Of a DNA stretch of 64,000 bases, positions 1-9,658 are shown in pieces. The notes beneath the pieces were generated by a model, which worked only from the letters and a program-made list of their open reading frames with translations, was not told the DNA's origin and did no database searches. The stretch lies in assembly GCF_019175365.1 (NCBI RefSeq), contig NZ_CP059572.1, positions 7,564,001 through 7,628,000 on the forward strand. The letters are read 5' to 3'. The position numbers and the translations under genes are program-made. Numbering within the stretch: position 1 is the stretch's first letter; each line of letters opens with the position of its first letter. The stretch comes from Actinomadura graeca (GTDB lineage: Bacteria > Actinomycetota > Actinomycetes > Streptosporangiales > Streptosporangiaceae).

Positions 1-631
1 CGAGGAGGAAGCGCAGCGCCGCGACCTGGTCGTCCAGGGAGATCCAGCTGGTCCACTGCCGGCCGTCGCCGAGCCTGCCGCCGAGGCCGAGCCGGAACAG
101 CGGGAGCGTGCGGCCGAGGAGGCCGCCCGTCCGCGCCAGCACCACGCCCGCCCGCGGGTGGACGACCCGGACGCCGACCTCCCGGGCGGGCGTCGCCGCG
201 GCCTCCCAGTCGCGCACGAGCTCGGCGAGGAACCCGCGGCCCATGCCCGCCTTCTCGTCGACCGCCCGGCCGCCGGTGTCGCCGTAGTACCCGATCGCCG
301 ACCCGCAGACCAGCACGGGGGGCCGCCGGTCCGCCGCCGCGATGGCCTCGGCGAGCGTCCGGGTGCCGACGAGCCTGCTCTCCCTGATCCGCCGTTTGTA
401 GGCCGCCGTCCACGGACGGTCGCCGACGCCCGCGCCGGCCAGGTGCACGACGGCGTCGGCGTCGTTCACGGCCGCCGCCTCCACGCATCCGTCGGGCGGG
501 GACCACCGCGCCTCGTCCGCGGCGGTGGTCTCCCGCCGCACGAGCCGCACGACGTCGTGTCCGTCCGCGCGCAGCGACCTCACGAGCGCGGACCCGATCA
601 GGCCCGAAGAGCCCGTCACGGTCACTTTCAT
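1..631 (-). CDS. TIGR01777-type NAD(P)-dependent epimerase (SDR39U1-like), 3' part cut by the window edge
   Basis: This is the N-terminal 210 residues of an atypical short-chain dehydrogenase/epimerase. The protein opens with MKVTVTGSSGLIGSALV, a Rossmann dinucleotide-binding glycine motif (GxxGxIG). It continues with VVHLAGAGV near residue 70, then CGSAIGYYGD, which carries the YYGD signature of the TIGR01777/SDR39U1 family, and RAGVVL near residue 175. The stop lies beyond position 1. The start is the ATG at 631-629; no strong Shine-Dalgarno sequence is visible. In actinobacteria this gene commonly sits between the E2 gene and lipB/lipA, which fits the order here. Its substrate is unknown, and the link to lipoylation is positional only. 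Confidence 0.85.
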   Translation of the reverse strand, partial: MKVTVTGSSGLIGSALVRSLRADGHDVVRLVRRETTAADEARWSPPDGCVEAAAVNDADAVVHLAGAGVGDRPWTAAYKRRIRESRLVGTRTLAEAIAAADRRPPVLVCGSAIGYYGDTGGRAVDEKAGMGRGFLAELVRDWEAAATPAREVGVRVVHPRAGVVLARTGGLLGRTLPLFRLGLGGRLGDGRQWTSWISLDDQVAALRFLL

Positions 632-705
632 GGTCCCCAGCCTAAGCCGACGCCGTCCACCATCCCGGGAGGTTCCCGCCCTTCCAGGGTTTTCCCGGAC
701 ACACG

Positions 706-737
706 GACCCCGCCGCTCCGCGCGGGAGCGGCGGGTC
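706..737 (-). terminator. Hairpin downstream of the E2 gene
   Basis: Arms 706-719 and 725-737 (GGAGCGGCGGGTC) pair with one bulged base around a 5-nt loop. The hairpin lies about 40 nt past the E2 stop codon. On the minus strand it is followed within about 15 nt by a GGGAAAACC stretch rather than a true U-tract, so terminator function is probable but unproven. Confidence 0.5.
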
Positions 738-778
738 TCCGGGGGCGTCCGGGGCGCGGACGCCGTGTCAGGCCGGTG

Positions 779-2293
779 TCACAGGCCGAGGTCGGCCTCG
801 AAGTTGCCCTCCTCCAGGCGGTGCTTGATCGTGCCGAGGAAGCGGGCGGCGTCGGCGCCGTCGATCAGGCGGTGGTCGTAGGTCAGGGCCAGGTAGACCA
901 TCGAGCGGACGGCGATGACCTCGCCGAGGTCGGGGTCGTCGATGACGGCGGGGCGCTTGACGACGGCGCCGGTGCCGAGCATGCCGACCTGCGGCTGGTT
1001 GAGGATGGGGGTGTCGAACAGCGCGCCGCGGCTGCCGGTGTTGGTCAGCGTGAACGTGCCGCCCGACAGCTCGTCGGGGCTCACCCGGTTGGTGCGGGTC
1101 CGCTCGGCGAGGTCGGCGATCCGCTGCGCGAGGCCGCCGAGGTTGAGCTGGCCGGCGTTGTGCACGACCGGGACCATGAGGCCGCGCTCGGGCACGTCCA
1201 CGGCCATGCCGAGGTTCTCCACGTCGTGGTAGGTGACCTCGTTGGTCTCGCTGTCGATGACGGCGTTGACCTTCGGGTGCGCCTTGAGGGCCTCGACCGC
1301 CGCCAGCGCGAAGAACGGCAGGAACGACAGCTTGACGCCCTCGCGGGCCTGGAAGTCGGCCTTGGCGCGGTCCCGCAGCCGGGCGATCTTGGTGATGTCC
1401 ACCTCGACCACGGTGGTGAGCTGCGCGGAGACCTGCAGCGACTCCACCATCCGGCGGGCGATCGTCTGCCGGATCCGCGACATCTTCTCGGTGCGGCCGC
1501 GCAGCGCGAGCTGCTCGGCCGGGGCGCCCGCGGGCGCCGGGGCGGCGTGCCGGCCGGCCTGCTGGGCGGGCTGGGCCTGCGCGGCGGGCGCCGCGGGCGC
1601 GGCGGGGGCCTGCGGGGCGGCGGGCGCGGCCTGCCGGGCGGCCTGGGCTGCGCGGGCGGCCTCCAGGACGTCCTGCTTGCGGATGCGTCCGCCGACGCCG
1701 GTGCCCTTCACCGTGGTCAGGTCGACCTCGTGCTCGGCGGCGAGCTTGCGGACCAGCGGCGTCACGTACGGGCCGTCGCCGGAGGGGGCGGCCTCCTGCG
1801 CCGGGGGCTGCTGCGCCGCCGGGGCCGGCGCGGGCGCCGACTGCTGCGGTGCCGGAGCGGGCGCCGGGGGCGCCGGGGGCTGCTGCTGGGCGGGCGGCGG
1901 CCACGAGGCGGGCGGCGGGCCCTGCGGCGCCTGCTGCTGGGGCGCCTGCTGCGCGGGCGGCTCCGGCGCCTCCTGCCGCGGCGCGTCCTGCGGGGCGGCC
2001 TCCTGCTCGGGGGCCTCCTGCCCGGCCGGGGCGCCGCCGCCGGACGGCGCGTCGCCCTCGTCACCGATGATCGCGAGTTCGGCCCCGACCTCGACCGTCT
2101 CGTCCTCGGCGACGGTGATGCTGGTCAGGACGCCGGAGGCGGGTGAAGGGATCTCGGTGTCGACCTTGTCGGTCGATACCTCGAGAAGCGGCTCGTCGGT
2201 CTCGACGCGCTCACCCTCCTTCTTCAACCAGCGGGTGACGGTGCCCTCGGTGACGCTCTCTCCGAGCTGGGGCATAGTGACGGAGACCGGCAT
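779..2293 (-). CDS. sucB: 2-oxoacid dehydrogenase E2, dihydrolipoyl acyltransferase (SucB/DlaT type)
   Basis: This 504-residue core acyltransferase belongs to the pyruvate or 2-oxoglutarate dehydrogenase complex and moves acyl groups from lipoyl-lysine to CoA. A single lipoyl domain occupies residues 2-77, with the modified lysine in [10 protein letters not shown] long Ala/Pro/Gln-rich swinging linker follows, then the E3-binding domain at about 172-210 ([14 protein letters not shown]) and a second Ala/Pro linker. The catalytic domain starts near residue 269 and carries the active-site [10 protein letters not shown] near 472. The ATG at 2293 has AAGGAG upstream, but 12 nt away. It lies 38 nt downstream of lpdA, so the two are probably co-transcribed. 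Actinobacteria often share one E2 between both complexes, so the acyl specificity (acetyl or succinyl) cannot be fixed from sequence alone. Confidence 0.95.
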   Translation of the reverse strand: MPVSVTMPQLGESVTEGTVTRWLKKEGERVETDEPLLEVSTDKVDTEIPSPASGVLTSITVAEDETVEVGAELAIIGDEGDAPSGGGAPAGQEAPEQEAAPQDAPRQEAPEPPAQQAPQQQAPQGPPPASWPPPAQQQPPAPPAPAPAPQQSAPAPAPAAQQPPAQEAAPSGDGPYVTPLVRKLAAEHEVDLTTVKGTGVGGRIRKQDVLEAARAAQAARQAAPAAPQAPAAPAAPAAQAQPAQQAGRHAAPAPAGAPAEQLALRGRTEKMSRIRQTIARRMVESLQVSAQLTTVVEVDITKIARLRDRAKADFQAREGVKLSFLPFFALAAVEALKAHPKVNAVIDSETNEVTYHDVENLGMAVDVPERGLMVPVVHNAGQLNLGGLAQRIADLAERTRTNRVSPDELSGGTFTLTNTGSRGALFDTPILNQPQVGMLGTGAVVKRPAVIDDPDLGEVIAVRSMVYLALTYDHRLIDGADAARFLGTIKHRLEEGNFEADLGL

Positions 2294-2331
2294 GGCTCTC
2301 AGCGACTCCTTCGAGTAATACTGCGCGGCGT

Positions 2332-3726
2332 TCAGCCGTGCACGTGCAGTGGCTTGCCGGCGAGCGCGAGATGCGCCTCGCCGACCGCCTCGGACTGGGT
2401 CGGGTGGGGGTGGATCAGCTGGGCGACCTCGCCGGGCAACGCCTCCCAGTTGTAGATGAGCTGACCCTCCGCGATGAGCTCGCCGACGCGTGCGCCGACC
2501 ATGTGCAGGCCAAGGACGGGGCCGTCCACTGCGGCGATCACCTTGACCTCGCCCTGCGTCCCCAGGATCTTGCTCTTGGGGTTGCCGGCCAGGTCGTAGG
2601 TGACCTCCTTGACCTCGTAACCGCGCTCCCGGGCGACGGCGGTGGTGATGCCCACCGACGCGACCTCGGGGTCGGAGTAGGTGATGCGGGGCACGCCGTC
2701 GTAGTCGATCGGGGGCGGGGTGAGCCCGCCGAGCCGCTCGGCGACGAGGATGCCCTCGGCGAAGCCGACGTGGGCCAGCTGCGGCGTCGGGATCAGGTCG
2801 CCGACCGCCGAGATCGTGGGGACGCTCGTCCGGCAGAACTCGTCGACCTTGACGAAGCCGCGCTCGGTCTCCACGCCCGCCTCGGCCAGGCCGATGCCGT
2901 CGGAGACCGGGCCGCGGCCGACGGCGACCAGCAGGATCTCCGCGTCGATGGTCGTGCCGCCCTCCAGGGTGACCGACACGCCGCCCTGGGTGGGCTTGGC
3001 GCTCTCGAAGCGCGTGCCGAGCTCGTATTTGATGCCGCGCTTGCGGAACGCCCGCTCCAGCCGCTTGGAGCTGGACTCCTCCTCCAGCGGCAGCAGGTGG
3101 GGGAGCGCCTCGACGATCGTGACCTCGGCGCCGAACGAGCGCCAGACGCTGGCGAACTCCACGCCGATCACGCCGCCGCCGAGGATGACCACGGAGCCGG
3201 GGACGTGCTCCAGGCGCAGCGCGTGGTCGCTGGAGATGACGCGCTCGCCGTCGATGTCCAGGCCGGGCAGCGACTTGGGCGCCGAGCCCGTCCCGAGGAC
3301 GATGTGGGCGCCCTCCAGCGCCCGGACCCGCCCGTCGCCGGTCGTGACCTCGACGGTGGTGGGGCCGGTGAGGCGGCCGGTGCCGTGCACGACCTCGATG
3401 CCCCGGGACTTGATCAGCCCGGTGAGGCCCTTGACGGTCGTCGAGACGACCTTGTCCTTGTAGGCGTTGACGCCCGCGACGTCGATGCCCTCGAACGCCG
3501 CCTTCACGCCGAACCTCGCGGCCTCGCGGGTCTGGTCGGCGACCTCGGCCGCGTGCAGGAGGGCCTTGGTGGGGATGCAGCCGCGGTTGAGGCAGGTGCC
3601 GCCGAGGGACTCGTCCCGCTCGACGAGCGCGACCGATTTGCCGAGCTCGGCGGCGCGCAGCGCGCACGCGTACCCGCCGCTGCCGGCACCGAGGACGACG
3701 ATGTCGAAGGGGCCGCTGTTGGCCAC
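2332..3726 (-). CDS. lpdA: Dihydrolipoyl dehydrogenase (E3)
   Basis: This 464-residue flavoprotein reoxidises dihydrolipoyl groups of the E2 component and passes electrons to NAD+. It has an N-terminal FAD motif (VVLGAGSGG) and the redox-active disulfide motif [12 protein letters not shown], with cysteines near residues 44 and 49. A central NAD-binding stretch reads [15 protein letters not shown], and the dimerisation domain ends with [13 protein letters not shown], which holds the catalytic histidine and glutamate. The GTG start at 3726 is chosen because AAAGGGAG lies 7 nt upstream; a longer frame would add an unlikely Pro/Arg-rich N-terminus. It precedes the E2 gene by 38 nt. The 132-nt gap from pepA contains a minus-strand TACTAGGTT that could be a -10 box. 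Confidence 0.96.
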   Translation of the reverse strand: MANSGPFDIVVLGAGSGGYACALRAAELGKSVALVERDESLGGTCLNRGCIPTKALLHAAEVADQTREAARFGVKAAFEGIDVAGVNAYKDKVVSTTVKGLTGLIKSRGIEVVHGTGRLTGPTTVEVTTGDGRVRALEGAHIVLGTGSAPKSLPGLDIDGERVISSDHALRLEHVPGSVVILGGGVIGVEFASVWRSFGAEVTIVEALPHLLPLEEESSSKRLERAFRKRGIKYELGTRFESAKPTQGGVSVTLEGGTTIDAEILLVAVGRGPVSDGIGLAEAGVETERGFVKVDEFCRTSVPTISAVGDLIPTPQLAHVGFAEGILVAERLGGLTPPPIDYDGVPRITYSDPEVASVGITTAVARERGYEVKEVTYDLAGNPKSKILGTQGEVKVIAAVDGPVLGLHMVGARVGELIAEGQLIYNWEALPGEVAQLIHPHPTQSEAVGEAHLALAGKPLHVHG

Positions 3727-3858
3727 TGGACGCTCCCTTTCCCGGTCTTGGCGCCACGTGGGCCGCGGCGCCTTGGGCGGGGCGGGGCGCGCAGGCGCCG
3801 GGCCCCTCCGCCACAAGCAAACCTAGTAGCTTGTCACCCCGGTGACCTACGGCGGCCC

Positions 3859-5337
3859 CTAAAGGGTTCCGTCGGCGAGGTCCTCGGCGATCTGGACGAG
3901 CGTGCGGGTGGCCGCGCCCGTGCCGCCCTTCGGGGTGTACCCGTACGGCTCGCCCTTGTGGAAGGACGGGCCGGCGATGTCGAGGTGCGCCCACTTCACG
4001 CCGTCGGGCACGAACTCCTGGAGGAAGACCCCGGCCACCAGCATGCCGCCCCAGCGCTCGCCGCTGATGTTGGCGATGTCGGCGACCGCGGAGTCCAGGC
4101 CCTTGCGCAGTTCCGCGGGCAGCGGCATGCCCCAGGACGCCTCCCCCGCGCGGCCGGCCGCCGCGACCACCTTCTCACGGACGGCGTCGTCGTTGGCCAT
4201 GACCCCGGTGGTCCGGGTGCCGAGCGCGACGAGCTGCGCGCCGGTCAGCGTCGCCACGTCCACCAGCAGGTCGGGGGAGTCCTCGCCGGCGCGGACGATG
4301 GCGTCGGCCATGACGAGGCGGCCCTCGGCGTCGGTGTTGAGGACCTCGACGGTCTTGCCGCCGTAGATGCGCAGCACGTCCGACGGGCGCTGCGCGGTGC
4401 CGCTCGGCATGTTCTCGGCGATGGCCAGGTAGCCGACGACGTTGACCTTGGGGCGGAGCCCGGCGATGGCCTGGAGCGCGCCGAGCACCGCGCCCGCGCC
4501 GCCCATGTCGGACTTCATCCAGTCCATGGCCTCGGAGGGCTTGAGCGACAGGCCGCCGGAGTCGAAGGTGATGCCCTTGCCGACCAGCGCGAGGGTCTTG
4601 GACGCCTCGGGGTGGGAGTAGGCGAGCCGGACGAGGCGCGGCGGGTTGACCGAGCCCTGCCCGACGCCCGCGATGCCGCCGTAGCCGCCCTCCACCAGGG
4701 CCCGCTCGTCGAGCACCTCGACGTCCAGGCCCGCCTCCCCGGCGACCCGCTCGGCCTCGCCGGCGAGGTCCTCGGGGGACAGGTGGGAGGGCGGGGTGTT
4801 GACGAGGTCGCGGACGAGGTTGATCGAGGCCGCGAGGATCCGCGCGCGGCCGACGGCGTCCTCTTCGGAGGCGGGGGCCAGCAACCGGATCTCCTCGGCG
4901 GGCGTCTTGCGCCCGTCGCCGGTGCGGAAGGCGTCGAAGGAGTAGTTGCCGAGCAGGGCGCCGAGGGCGACGGCCTCGACCTCGCCGGAGGAGGCGGCGG
5001 GGAGCGCGACGGCGACCCGGGTGCTGCCGGCGAGCGCGCGCAGGGCGGCTCCGGCGGCGCGGCGCAGGTCCTCGGCGGCGGGGCGCTCGCCGAGCCCGGC
5101 GGCCACGATCACCGTCGCGGGGACGGCGCCGAGGGTGGGGAGCTTGACGACCTCGCCGGCCTTGCCGGTGGCGCCGAGCGCGCGCAGCGCGTCCGCGAGC
5201 CGCCCGTCCAGGGCCTTGTCGAGGCCCTCGGCACCGGCGGCCGGGACGGCGCCCGCCTCGGCTGGGGAGACGCCGATCACGATCGCGTCGACGTCGAGTG
5301 TGGCCGGGGCTGCGCTGTCAAGGCTGATGCTCGTCAC
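3859..5337 (-). CDS. pepA: Leucyl aminopeptidase, M17 family
   Basis: This 492-residue cytosolic metallo-aminopeptidase removes N-terminal residues from peptides and normally works as a hexamer with two metals per subunit. The catalytic half shows [18 protein letters not shown] (metal-binding and catalytic Lys/Asp, near 247-264), KSDMGGAGA, and the M17 signature NTDAEGRL near 332-339. The N-terminal half is the usual poorly conserved domain. I chose the GTG at 5337 (protein starting VTSISLD), which gives the normal family length. GGGGAGGA lies upstream but is spaced rather far, and an in-frame extension to 5547 would add unconserved Arg-rich sequence. It is divergent from the GntR regulator. 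Confidence 0.95.
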   Translation of the reverse strand: MTSISLDSAAPATLDVDAIVIGVSPAEAGAVPAAGAEGLDKALDGRLADALRALGATGKAGEVVKLPTLGAVPATVIVAAGLGERPAAEDLRRAAGAALRALAGSTRVAVALPAASSGEVEAVALGALLGNYSFDAFRTGDGRKTPAEEIRLLAPASEEDAVGRARILAASINLVRDLVNTPPSHLSPEDLAGEAERVAGEAGLDVEVLDERALVEGGYGGIAGVGQGSVNPPRLVRLAYSHPEASKTLALVGKGITFDSGGLSLKPSEAMDWMKSDMGGAGAVLGALQAIAGLRPKVNVVGYLAIAENMPSGTAQRPSDVLRIYGGKTVEVLNTDAEGRLVMADAIVRAGEDSPDLLVDVATLTGAQLVALGTRTTGVMANDDAVREKVVAAAGRAGEASWGMPLPAELRKGLDSAVADIANISGERWGGMLVAGVFLQEFVPDGVKWAHLDIAGPSFHKGEPYGYTPKGGTGAATRTLVQIAEDLADGTL

Positions 5338-5545
5338 GTAGCACGATGGTAGTCCTCCCCGTGACCGGTTTCGCCCTTTTGGATCAAGCCTTACCCTCCC
5401 GGAACGCGCGCGGGGCGCCGGGCGCGGCGCCGCAAAGGTGCGCGGGACCGCGCCAGGGGTGGCGGAACGCCCTCGCGCGAGGGTCCCGCCGCAGGTCGTG
5501 CGCCGGTTCGCACATTGTCCGGGTGGCGTAGCGGGAACCCTATTC

Positions 5546-5570
5546 ACCTATTCCGATGGTTTTAGTAGGT
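5546..5570. promoter_or_regulatory. Possible GntR operator: ACCTA-N15-TAGGT inverted repeat
   Basis: A 5-bp inverted repeat (ACCTA at 5546-5550, TAGGT at 5566-5570) sits directly before the GTG start of the GntR gene, in the 240-bp divergent region shared with pepA. Location and symmetry suggest an autoregulatory site, but the arms are short and could be chance. Nothing else in the region stands out. Confidence 0.3.
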
Positions 5571-5577
5571 TAAGCCC

Positions 5578-6339
5578 GTGACCAGGAGAGACACCGCCGC
5601 TGAGGCGCTGACACTGACCGACGCGCGGCGGCTGCGTGCCGACCGGGCCCGGCAGGTGGCCGACGTGCTGCGCCGCCAGGTGCTGGACGGCGGGTTCCGC
5701 GGCGGCGCCCTTCCCGCCGAGGCCGAGCTCGTCCGCGAGTTCGGCACGTCCCGCAACACCGTCAGGGCCGCGCTGGACCTGCTGCGCGCCGAGGGCCTGG
5801 TCGAACGCTGCCCGGGCGTCGGGACGCTCGCGGTCGCCGAGAAATATCCGCACGGGCTGGAACGGCTCCGGGGCCTCGCGGAGACGCTGCGCGAGCACGG
5901 GGTGGTCACCAACGAGGTCCGCACGACCGGGCTGATCGCGCCGTCCCGGGAGATCTCGTCGCGGCTGGCGCTGCCGGAGGGGGAGCCGGTCGTCTACATC
6001 GAGCGGATCCGGCGGCTCGACGGGCTGCCGCTCTCGCTCGACCTGACCTATGTGTCCCGCGACCTCGGCGAGCCGCTGCTCGCCGAGGACCTCGCCCACA
6101 ACGACATCTTCGTGCTGCTGGAGCGGATCGCCGGGCAGCCGCTCGGCCGGGCCGAGGTCACGCTGGAGGCCGTCAACGCCGACCCGCACTCCGCCGCGAC
6201 CCTCGACGCCCCGCGCGGCACCGCGCTGCTGATGCTGGAGCGCCTGACGCACCTCGCGGACGGCCGTCCCGTCGACCTGGAGTTCATCCGGTTCCGCGGC
6301 GACCGCATCACGATGAGCGGCTCGATGAGCCGCTCCTGA
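5578..6339 (+). CDS. GntR-family regulator, HutC/UTRA subfamily
   Basis: This 253-residue transcription factor has an N-terminal winged helix (about residues 20-88) and a C-terminal UTRA ligand-binding domain (about 105-250). The helix region includes LPAEAELVREFGTSRNTVRAAL followed by LRAEGLVERCPGVGT, the standard GntR recognition helix and wing. EPVVYIERIRRLDG and PLSLDLTY are typical UTRA strands. The GTG start at 5578 gives the compact N-terminus expected of the family. The gene heads the ferredoxin/ABC/flavoprotein cassette in the same orientation, 107 nt upstream, so it is the likely local regulator. The inducer is unknown; presumably it relates to the imported substrate. Confidence 0.9.
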   Translation: MTRRDTAAEALTLTDARRLRADRARQVADVLRRQVLDGGFRGGALPAEAELVREFGTSRNTVRAALDLLRAEGLVERCPGVGTLAVAEKYPHGLERLRGLAETLREHGVVTNEVRTTGLIAPSREISSRLALPEGEPVVYIERIRRLDGLPLSLDLTYVSRDLGEPLLAEDLAHNDIFVLLERIAGQPLGRAEVTLEAVNADPHSAATLDAPRGTALLMLERLTHLADGRPVDLEFIRFRGDRITMSGSMSRS

Positions 6340-6446
6340 CACCACCGGCCACGAGCGCCGGACCGACCGCGGATCTGACCCGCTCCCGGGGCGCGGGGCG
6401 CGCCTCGCCGGAGTCCGGCCCCAGACCGCCGAATCTGGAGATGCCC

Positions 6447-6674
6447 ATGTCCCTTGTGGACCACCGCGCCGACGTCCCCGTGACCGTGGACGAGGCCCTC
6501 TGCATCGACGGCTGCACGCTGTGCATCGACGTCTGCCCGCTCGACGCGCTCGCCGTCCACCCCGAGACCGGCAAGGCGTACATGCACGTGGACGAGTGCT
6601 GGTACTGCGGCCCGTGCGCCGACCGGTGTCCCACCGGTGCCGTGACCGTGAACATGCCGTACCTGCTGCGCTAA
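6447..6674 (+). CDS. Two-cluster 4Fe-4S ferredoxin (AprB-like partner)
   Basis: This 75-residue ferredoxin has eight cysteines in two CP-terminated clusters: CIDGCTLCIDVCP, with an unusual three-residue first spacing, and CWYCGPCADRCP. That predicts two [4Fe-4S] centres. The ATG at 6447 is preferred over the ATG at 6441 because GGAG is correctly spaced from it. The SBP gene starts 10 nt after its stop, and four more genes follow with overlaps. By analogy with AprAB and fumarate-reductase systems it should pass electrons to or from the flavoprotein encoded at 9658-12507. The pairing is inferred from gene order. Confidence 0.88.
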   Translation: MSLVDHRADVPVTVDEALCIDGCTLCIDVCPLDALAVHPETGKAYMHVDECWYCGPCADRCPTGAVTVNMPYLLR

Positions 6675-6684
6675 GGGGCCTGCG

Positions 6685-8112
6685 ATGAACAGAACACTGG
6701 CGGCCGGAGCCGCCCTGGTACCGCTCCTGGCCGGCTGCACCGTCGCGGGCAACGCCTCCGGCGGCGGCGCCGGCCAGATCGTCGTGGGGTACCAGTCCAA
6801 GACGATCAACACGGTCACCGCCGGGACCCTCCTGCGCTCGCGGGGCTTCTTCGAGAAGCGGCTGAAGGAGCTGGGCGGGCCGGACGGGAAGAAGTACTCG
6901 GTCGTGTGGCGCGACTACGACACCGGCGCCCCCATCACCGCGCAGATGCTCGCCGGGAAGATCGACATCGGCTCGATGGGCGACTACCCGCTGCTGATCA
7001 ACGGGTCGCGGTCGCAGGCGCAGGGGCCCGACGCCGAGACCGAGTGGGTGTCGGTGACCGGCTACAACCTGCGGGGTTCGCTGAACGGCGTCGTCGTCCC
7101 CCACGACTCCAAGGCCAAGACGCTGCGCGACCTGAAAGGCAAGACCGTGTCGGCGAGCGTCGGGTCCGCCGGGCACGGGACGTTCGTCCAGGCCGTGCGC
7201 AAGTACGGCCTCGACCCGGCCAAGGACCTCAAGGTCGAGAACCAGCAGCCCACGGTGGGCGCGTCGGCGCTCCAGGCGGGGAGCGTGGCCGCTCTCGCCC
7301 AGTTCGTCGCCTGGCCCGGGCTGTTGGTGGACAAGGGGCAGGCCAGGCTGCTGTACGACGGCGGCGACCTCGGCGTGCCGACGTTCCACGGGGTCGTCGT
7401 CCGCAAGCGGTACGCGCGGGAGAACGAGAAGATCGTCCAGGCGTTCCTGCGCGCGCAGATCGACGCGACCGCCTACCTGCACGCCCGTCCCGTGGAGGCC
7501 GCCGAGTCGGTGGCGTCCAGCACGGGGCTGCCGGTGGAGACGGTCTACCTCTACAACGGCGCGGGCGGTGTCGCGACGTTCGACCCGACCATCAAGAAGC
7601 CGCTGAGGGACGCGTTCGTCCAGGACGTCCCCTTCCTGAAGTCGATCGGCGTCATCCAGACGCCGCTGAAGGTCGACCCCTTCGTCAACGACGCCTACAT
7701 CAGGAAGGCCGTGGGCCCTTCTTACGACGGCGCCGCCGCGTCCACGGCGAACCCTGCCGCCATCACCGGCACCGACGGGGTCTGCAAGAAGAAGGTGGAC
7801 GACCCCGCCACTGCGGGCGAGGTGTGGGTGCAGGGCGAGCCTGCGACGCGTCCCGTCGCCGATCCCGTCTGCCTGCTGCGGAACGTGCGCGCGCTCAAGG
7901 GCGAGGGCAAGCAGCTCCGGGCCGTCTACATCCCCGACACCGCGGCCGGGACGCGCTGGTTCGCCGACAAGGACGTCTGGGTGGAGGACCCGTCCGCCGC
8001 CGCGGAGAAGAGGTTCAAGCCCTTCGCCACGCGGGAGGGCGCGGAGAAGTACGTGTCCGCCCACTCGGGTGCCAAGGTCGTCACCTACGACGAGGCGGTG
8101 CGACGCGCATGA
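6685..8112 (+). CDS. ABC transporter substrate-binding lipoprotein (SsuA/NrtA-like) with NosL-like C-terminal domain
   Basis: This 475-residue exported lipoprotein has a short signal ending in LLAGC (acylated Cys near residue 18). Residues about 30-350 form a nitrate/sulfonate/thiamine-precursor-type binding fold: GYQSKTINTVTAG, then KIDIGSMGDYPLLI, and the KTVSASVGSAGHG ligand-contact stretch. After a spacer with isolated cysteines near 366 and 395, the last 80 or so residues (VYIPDTAAGTRWFADKDVW, then FKPFATREGAEKYVSAHSG and VVTYDEA) resemble the NosL copper-chaperone fold. Ordinary SBPs of this family are about 330 residues, so this tail is an added domain. The ATG at 6685 has AAGGGG upstream. 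The permease start overlaps its stop (ATGA). The substrate is not identifiable. Confidence 0.85.
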   Translation: MNRTLAAGAALVPLLAGCTVAGNASGGGAGQIVVGYQSKTINTVTAGTLLRSRGFFEKRLKELGGPDGKKYSVVWRDYDTGAPITAQMLAGKIDIGSMGDYPLLINGSRSQAQGPDAETEWVSVTGYNLRGSLNGVVVPHDSKAKTLRDLKGKTVSASVGSAGHGTFVQAVRKYGLDPAKDLKVENQQPTVGASALQAGSVAALAQFVAWPGLLVDKGQARLLYDGGDLGVPTFHGVVVRKRYARENEKIVQAFLRAQIDATAYLHARPVEAAESVASSTGLPVETVYLYNGAGGVATFDPTIKKPLRDAFVQDVPFLKSIGVIQTPLKVDPFVNDAYIRKAVGPSYDGAAASTANPAAITGTDGVCKKKVDDPATAGEVWVQGEPATRPVADPVCLLRNVRALKGEGKQLRAVYIPDTAAGTRWFADKDVWVEDPSAAAEKRFKPFATREGAEKYVSAHSGAKVVTYDEAVRRA

Positions 8113-8885
8113 CCAGGCTCCTGCGCTGGCCGGTGCGGGCGGCGTCCCTCGCCGCGGCGCTCGTGCTGTGGCAGGTCCTCACCGCCGCCGACGTGCGGCT
8201 CTGGGTCCGCTTCGACCGTTTCCCCGGCCCCGCCGAGGTCCTGCGCGAGTTCGGGCGGCAGGTCGAGCACGGCCAGTTCTGGCAGGACGTCGCGCAGAGC
8301 CTCGTGCGGATCCTCACCGGGTTCGCGCTGGCCGCGGTCCTCGGGGTCGTGCTCGGCGTGGCCACCGCCCGCTCGCGCTGGGCGGGCGACCTGCTCCAGC
8401 CGCTGTTCGAGGTGGCCCGCCCGATCCCCGCCATCGCGCTCGTGCCGGTGGCCATCCTGCTGTTCCCCGCGAACGAGCAGGGCATCGTCTTCATCACCTT
8501 CGTCGCGGCGTTCTTCCCCGTCCTGGTCAGCACGCGGCACGCGGTGCACGCGCTGCCGCTCGTCTGGGAGGACGCGCTGCGCACGCTCGGCGCGGGCCGG
8601 GCGCGGGTGCTGGCGCGCGTCGTGCTGCCGGGGGTGCTGCCCGGCGTGTTCGGCGGCCTGTCGATCGGCATGGGCGTCGCGTGGATCTGCGTGATCTCCG
8701 CGGAGATGATCTCCGGTGACTTCGGGGTCGGCTACCGCACCTGGCAGGCGTACACGATCGTCGACTACCCCGGCGTGCTCGTCGGGATGGCGGTCATCGG
8801 GCTGCTCGGCTGGCTCACCTCCGCCTCGGTGGAGCTGGCCGGCCGCAGGCTCACCCGGTGGCTGCCGAGGGAGGACCGCTCATGA
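8109..8885 (+). CDS. ABC transporter permease, nitrate/sulfonate type
   Basis: This 258-residue inner-membrane permease has about six predicted helices. The BPD_transp_1 EAA loop reads [20 protein letters not shown] followed by [12 protein letters not shown], where it contacts the ATPase. The start is the ATG at 8109, overlapping the SBP stop by 4 nt (ATGA). Its own stop overlaps the ATPase start the same way, showing tight translational coupling. The family (SsuC/TauC/NrtB) usually forms homodimers, consistent with only one permease gene here. Confidence 0.92.
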   Translation: MTRLLRWPVRAASLAAALVLWQVLTAADVRLWVRFDRFPGPAEVLREFGRQVEHGQFWQDVAQSLVRILTGFALAAVLGVVLGVATARSRWAGDLLQPLFEVARPIPAIALVPVAILLFPANEQGIVFITFVAAFFPVLVSTRHAVHALPLVWEDALRTLGAGRARVLARVVLPGVLPGVFGGLSIGMGVAWICVISAEMISGDFGVGYRTWQAYTIVDYPGVLVGMAVIGLLGWLTSASVELAGRRLTRWLPREDRS

Positions 8886-9658
8886 GGGGCCGGACCGGAC
8901 AGGGGGCGTGGAAGGCCGTCCCGCCGCGGAGCGGGCGCGGCGCGGTGTCCCTGCGGGCCGAGGGGGTGGGCCTCGGGTACGGCGGCCGCACCGTCGTGGC
9001 GGGCCTGGACCTGGCGGTCGCGGCCGGGGAGGTCCTGGTCGTCGTCGGCCCGTCCGGCTGCGGCAAGTCCACGCTGCTGCGGGCGTTCGCCGGGCTGCTC
9101 CCGGTGGTGTCCGGGCGCGTCCTCGCCGACGGCGAGCCGGTCACCGGCACCTCCGCCGACCGCGCGCTCGTCTTCCAGGACGACGCGCTGCTGCCCTGGC
9201 GGACGGCCCGCCGCAACGTCGAGCTGGCGCTGTCGCTGCGCGGAGTCCCGCGTCCCGCGCGCCGTGCCGCCGCCCTGGGCTGGCTCGAACGGGTCGGGCT
9301 CGGCGACGCCGCGGACCGGCTCCCGCGCGAGCTGTCGGGCGGGATGCGGCAGCGCGTCCAGATCGCCCGGACCCTGGCGGCGCGCCCCCGCGCCGTCCTC
9401 ATGGACGAGCCGTTCGGCGCCCTGGACGCGCAGACCCGCGCGGCGATGCAGCGCCTGCTGGTGGACGTCCTCGCCGACACGCCCGCCACCGTCGTGTTCG
9501 TCACGCACGACGTGGACGAGGCGCTGCTGCTCGGCCACCGGATCGTCGTGCTGGGCGCGGAGGGCGTCGCCGCGGAGTTCCCCGTCCCGGTGTCCCGCGA
9601 CCGGGTCCTCGCGGCGCTGGGCGCGCCCGGGGCGCGCACCGAGAGGGAGGCGGTCTGA
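8882..9658 (+). CDS. ABC transporter ATP-binding protein, nitrate/sulfonate type
   Basis: This 258-residue ATPase energises the importer. It has Walker [10 protein letters not shown], a Q-loop in [11 protein letters not shown], the signature [13 protein letters not shown], Walker [13 protein letters not shown] and the H-loop THDVDEA. This is the SsuB/TauB/NrtD pattern. The ATG at 8882 overlaps the permease stop (ATGA). A frame-consistent GTG at 8858 is possible but would lie deep inside the permease gene. The stop overlaps the flavoprotein start (TGATG), placing importer and flavoprotein in one translationally coupled unit. Confidence 0.95.
   Translation: MRGRTGQGAWKAVPPRSGRGAVSLRAEGVGLGYGGRTVVAGLDLAVAAGEVLVVVGPSGCGKSTLLRAFAGLLPVVSGRVLADGEPVTGTSADRALVFQDDALLPWRTARRNVELALSLRGVPRPARRAAALGWLERVGLGDAADRLPRELSGGMRQRVQIARTLAARPRAVLMDEPFGALDAQTRAAMQRLLVDVLADTPATVVFVTHDVDEALLLGHRIVVLGAEGVAAEFPVPVSRDRVLAALGAPGARTEREAV

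Noticed and set aside
2338..5352. Long open frame (about 1000 codons) on the plus strand across lpdA and pepA
   Set aside because: It is antisense to two strongly supported enzymes, and its Asp/Arg/Gly/Val-rich product is the usual mirror of high-G+C third-position bias.
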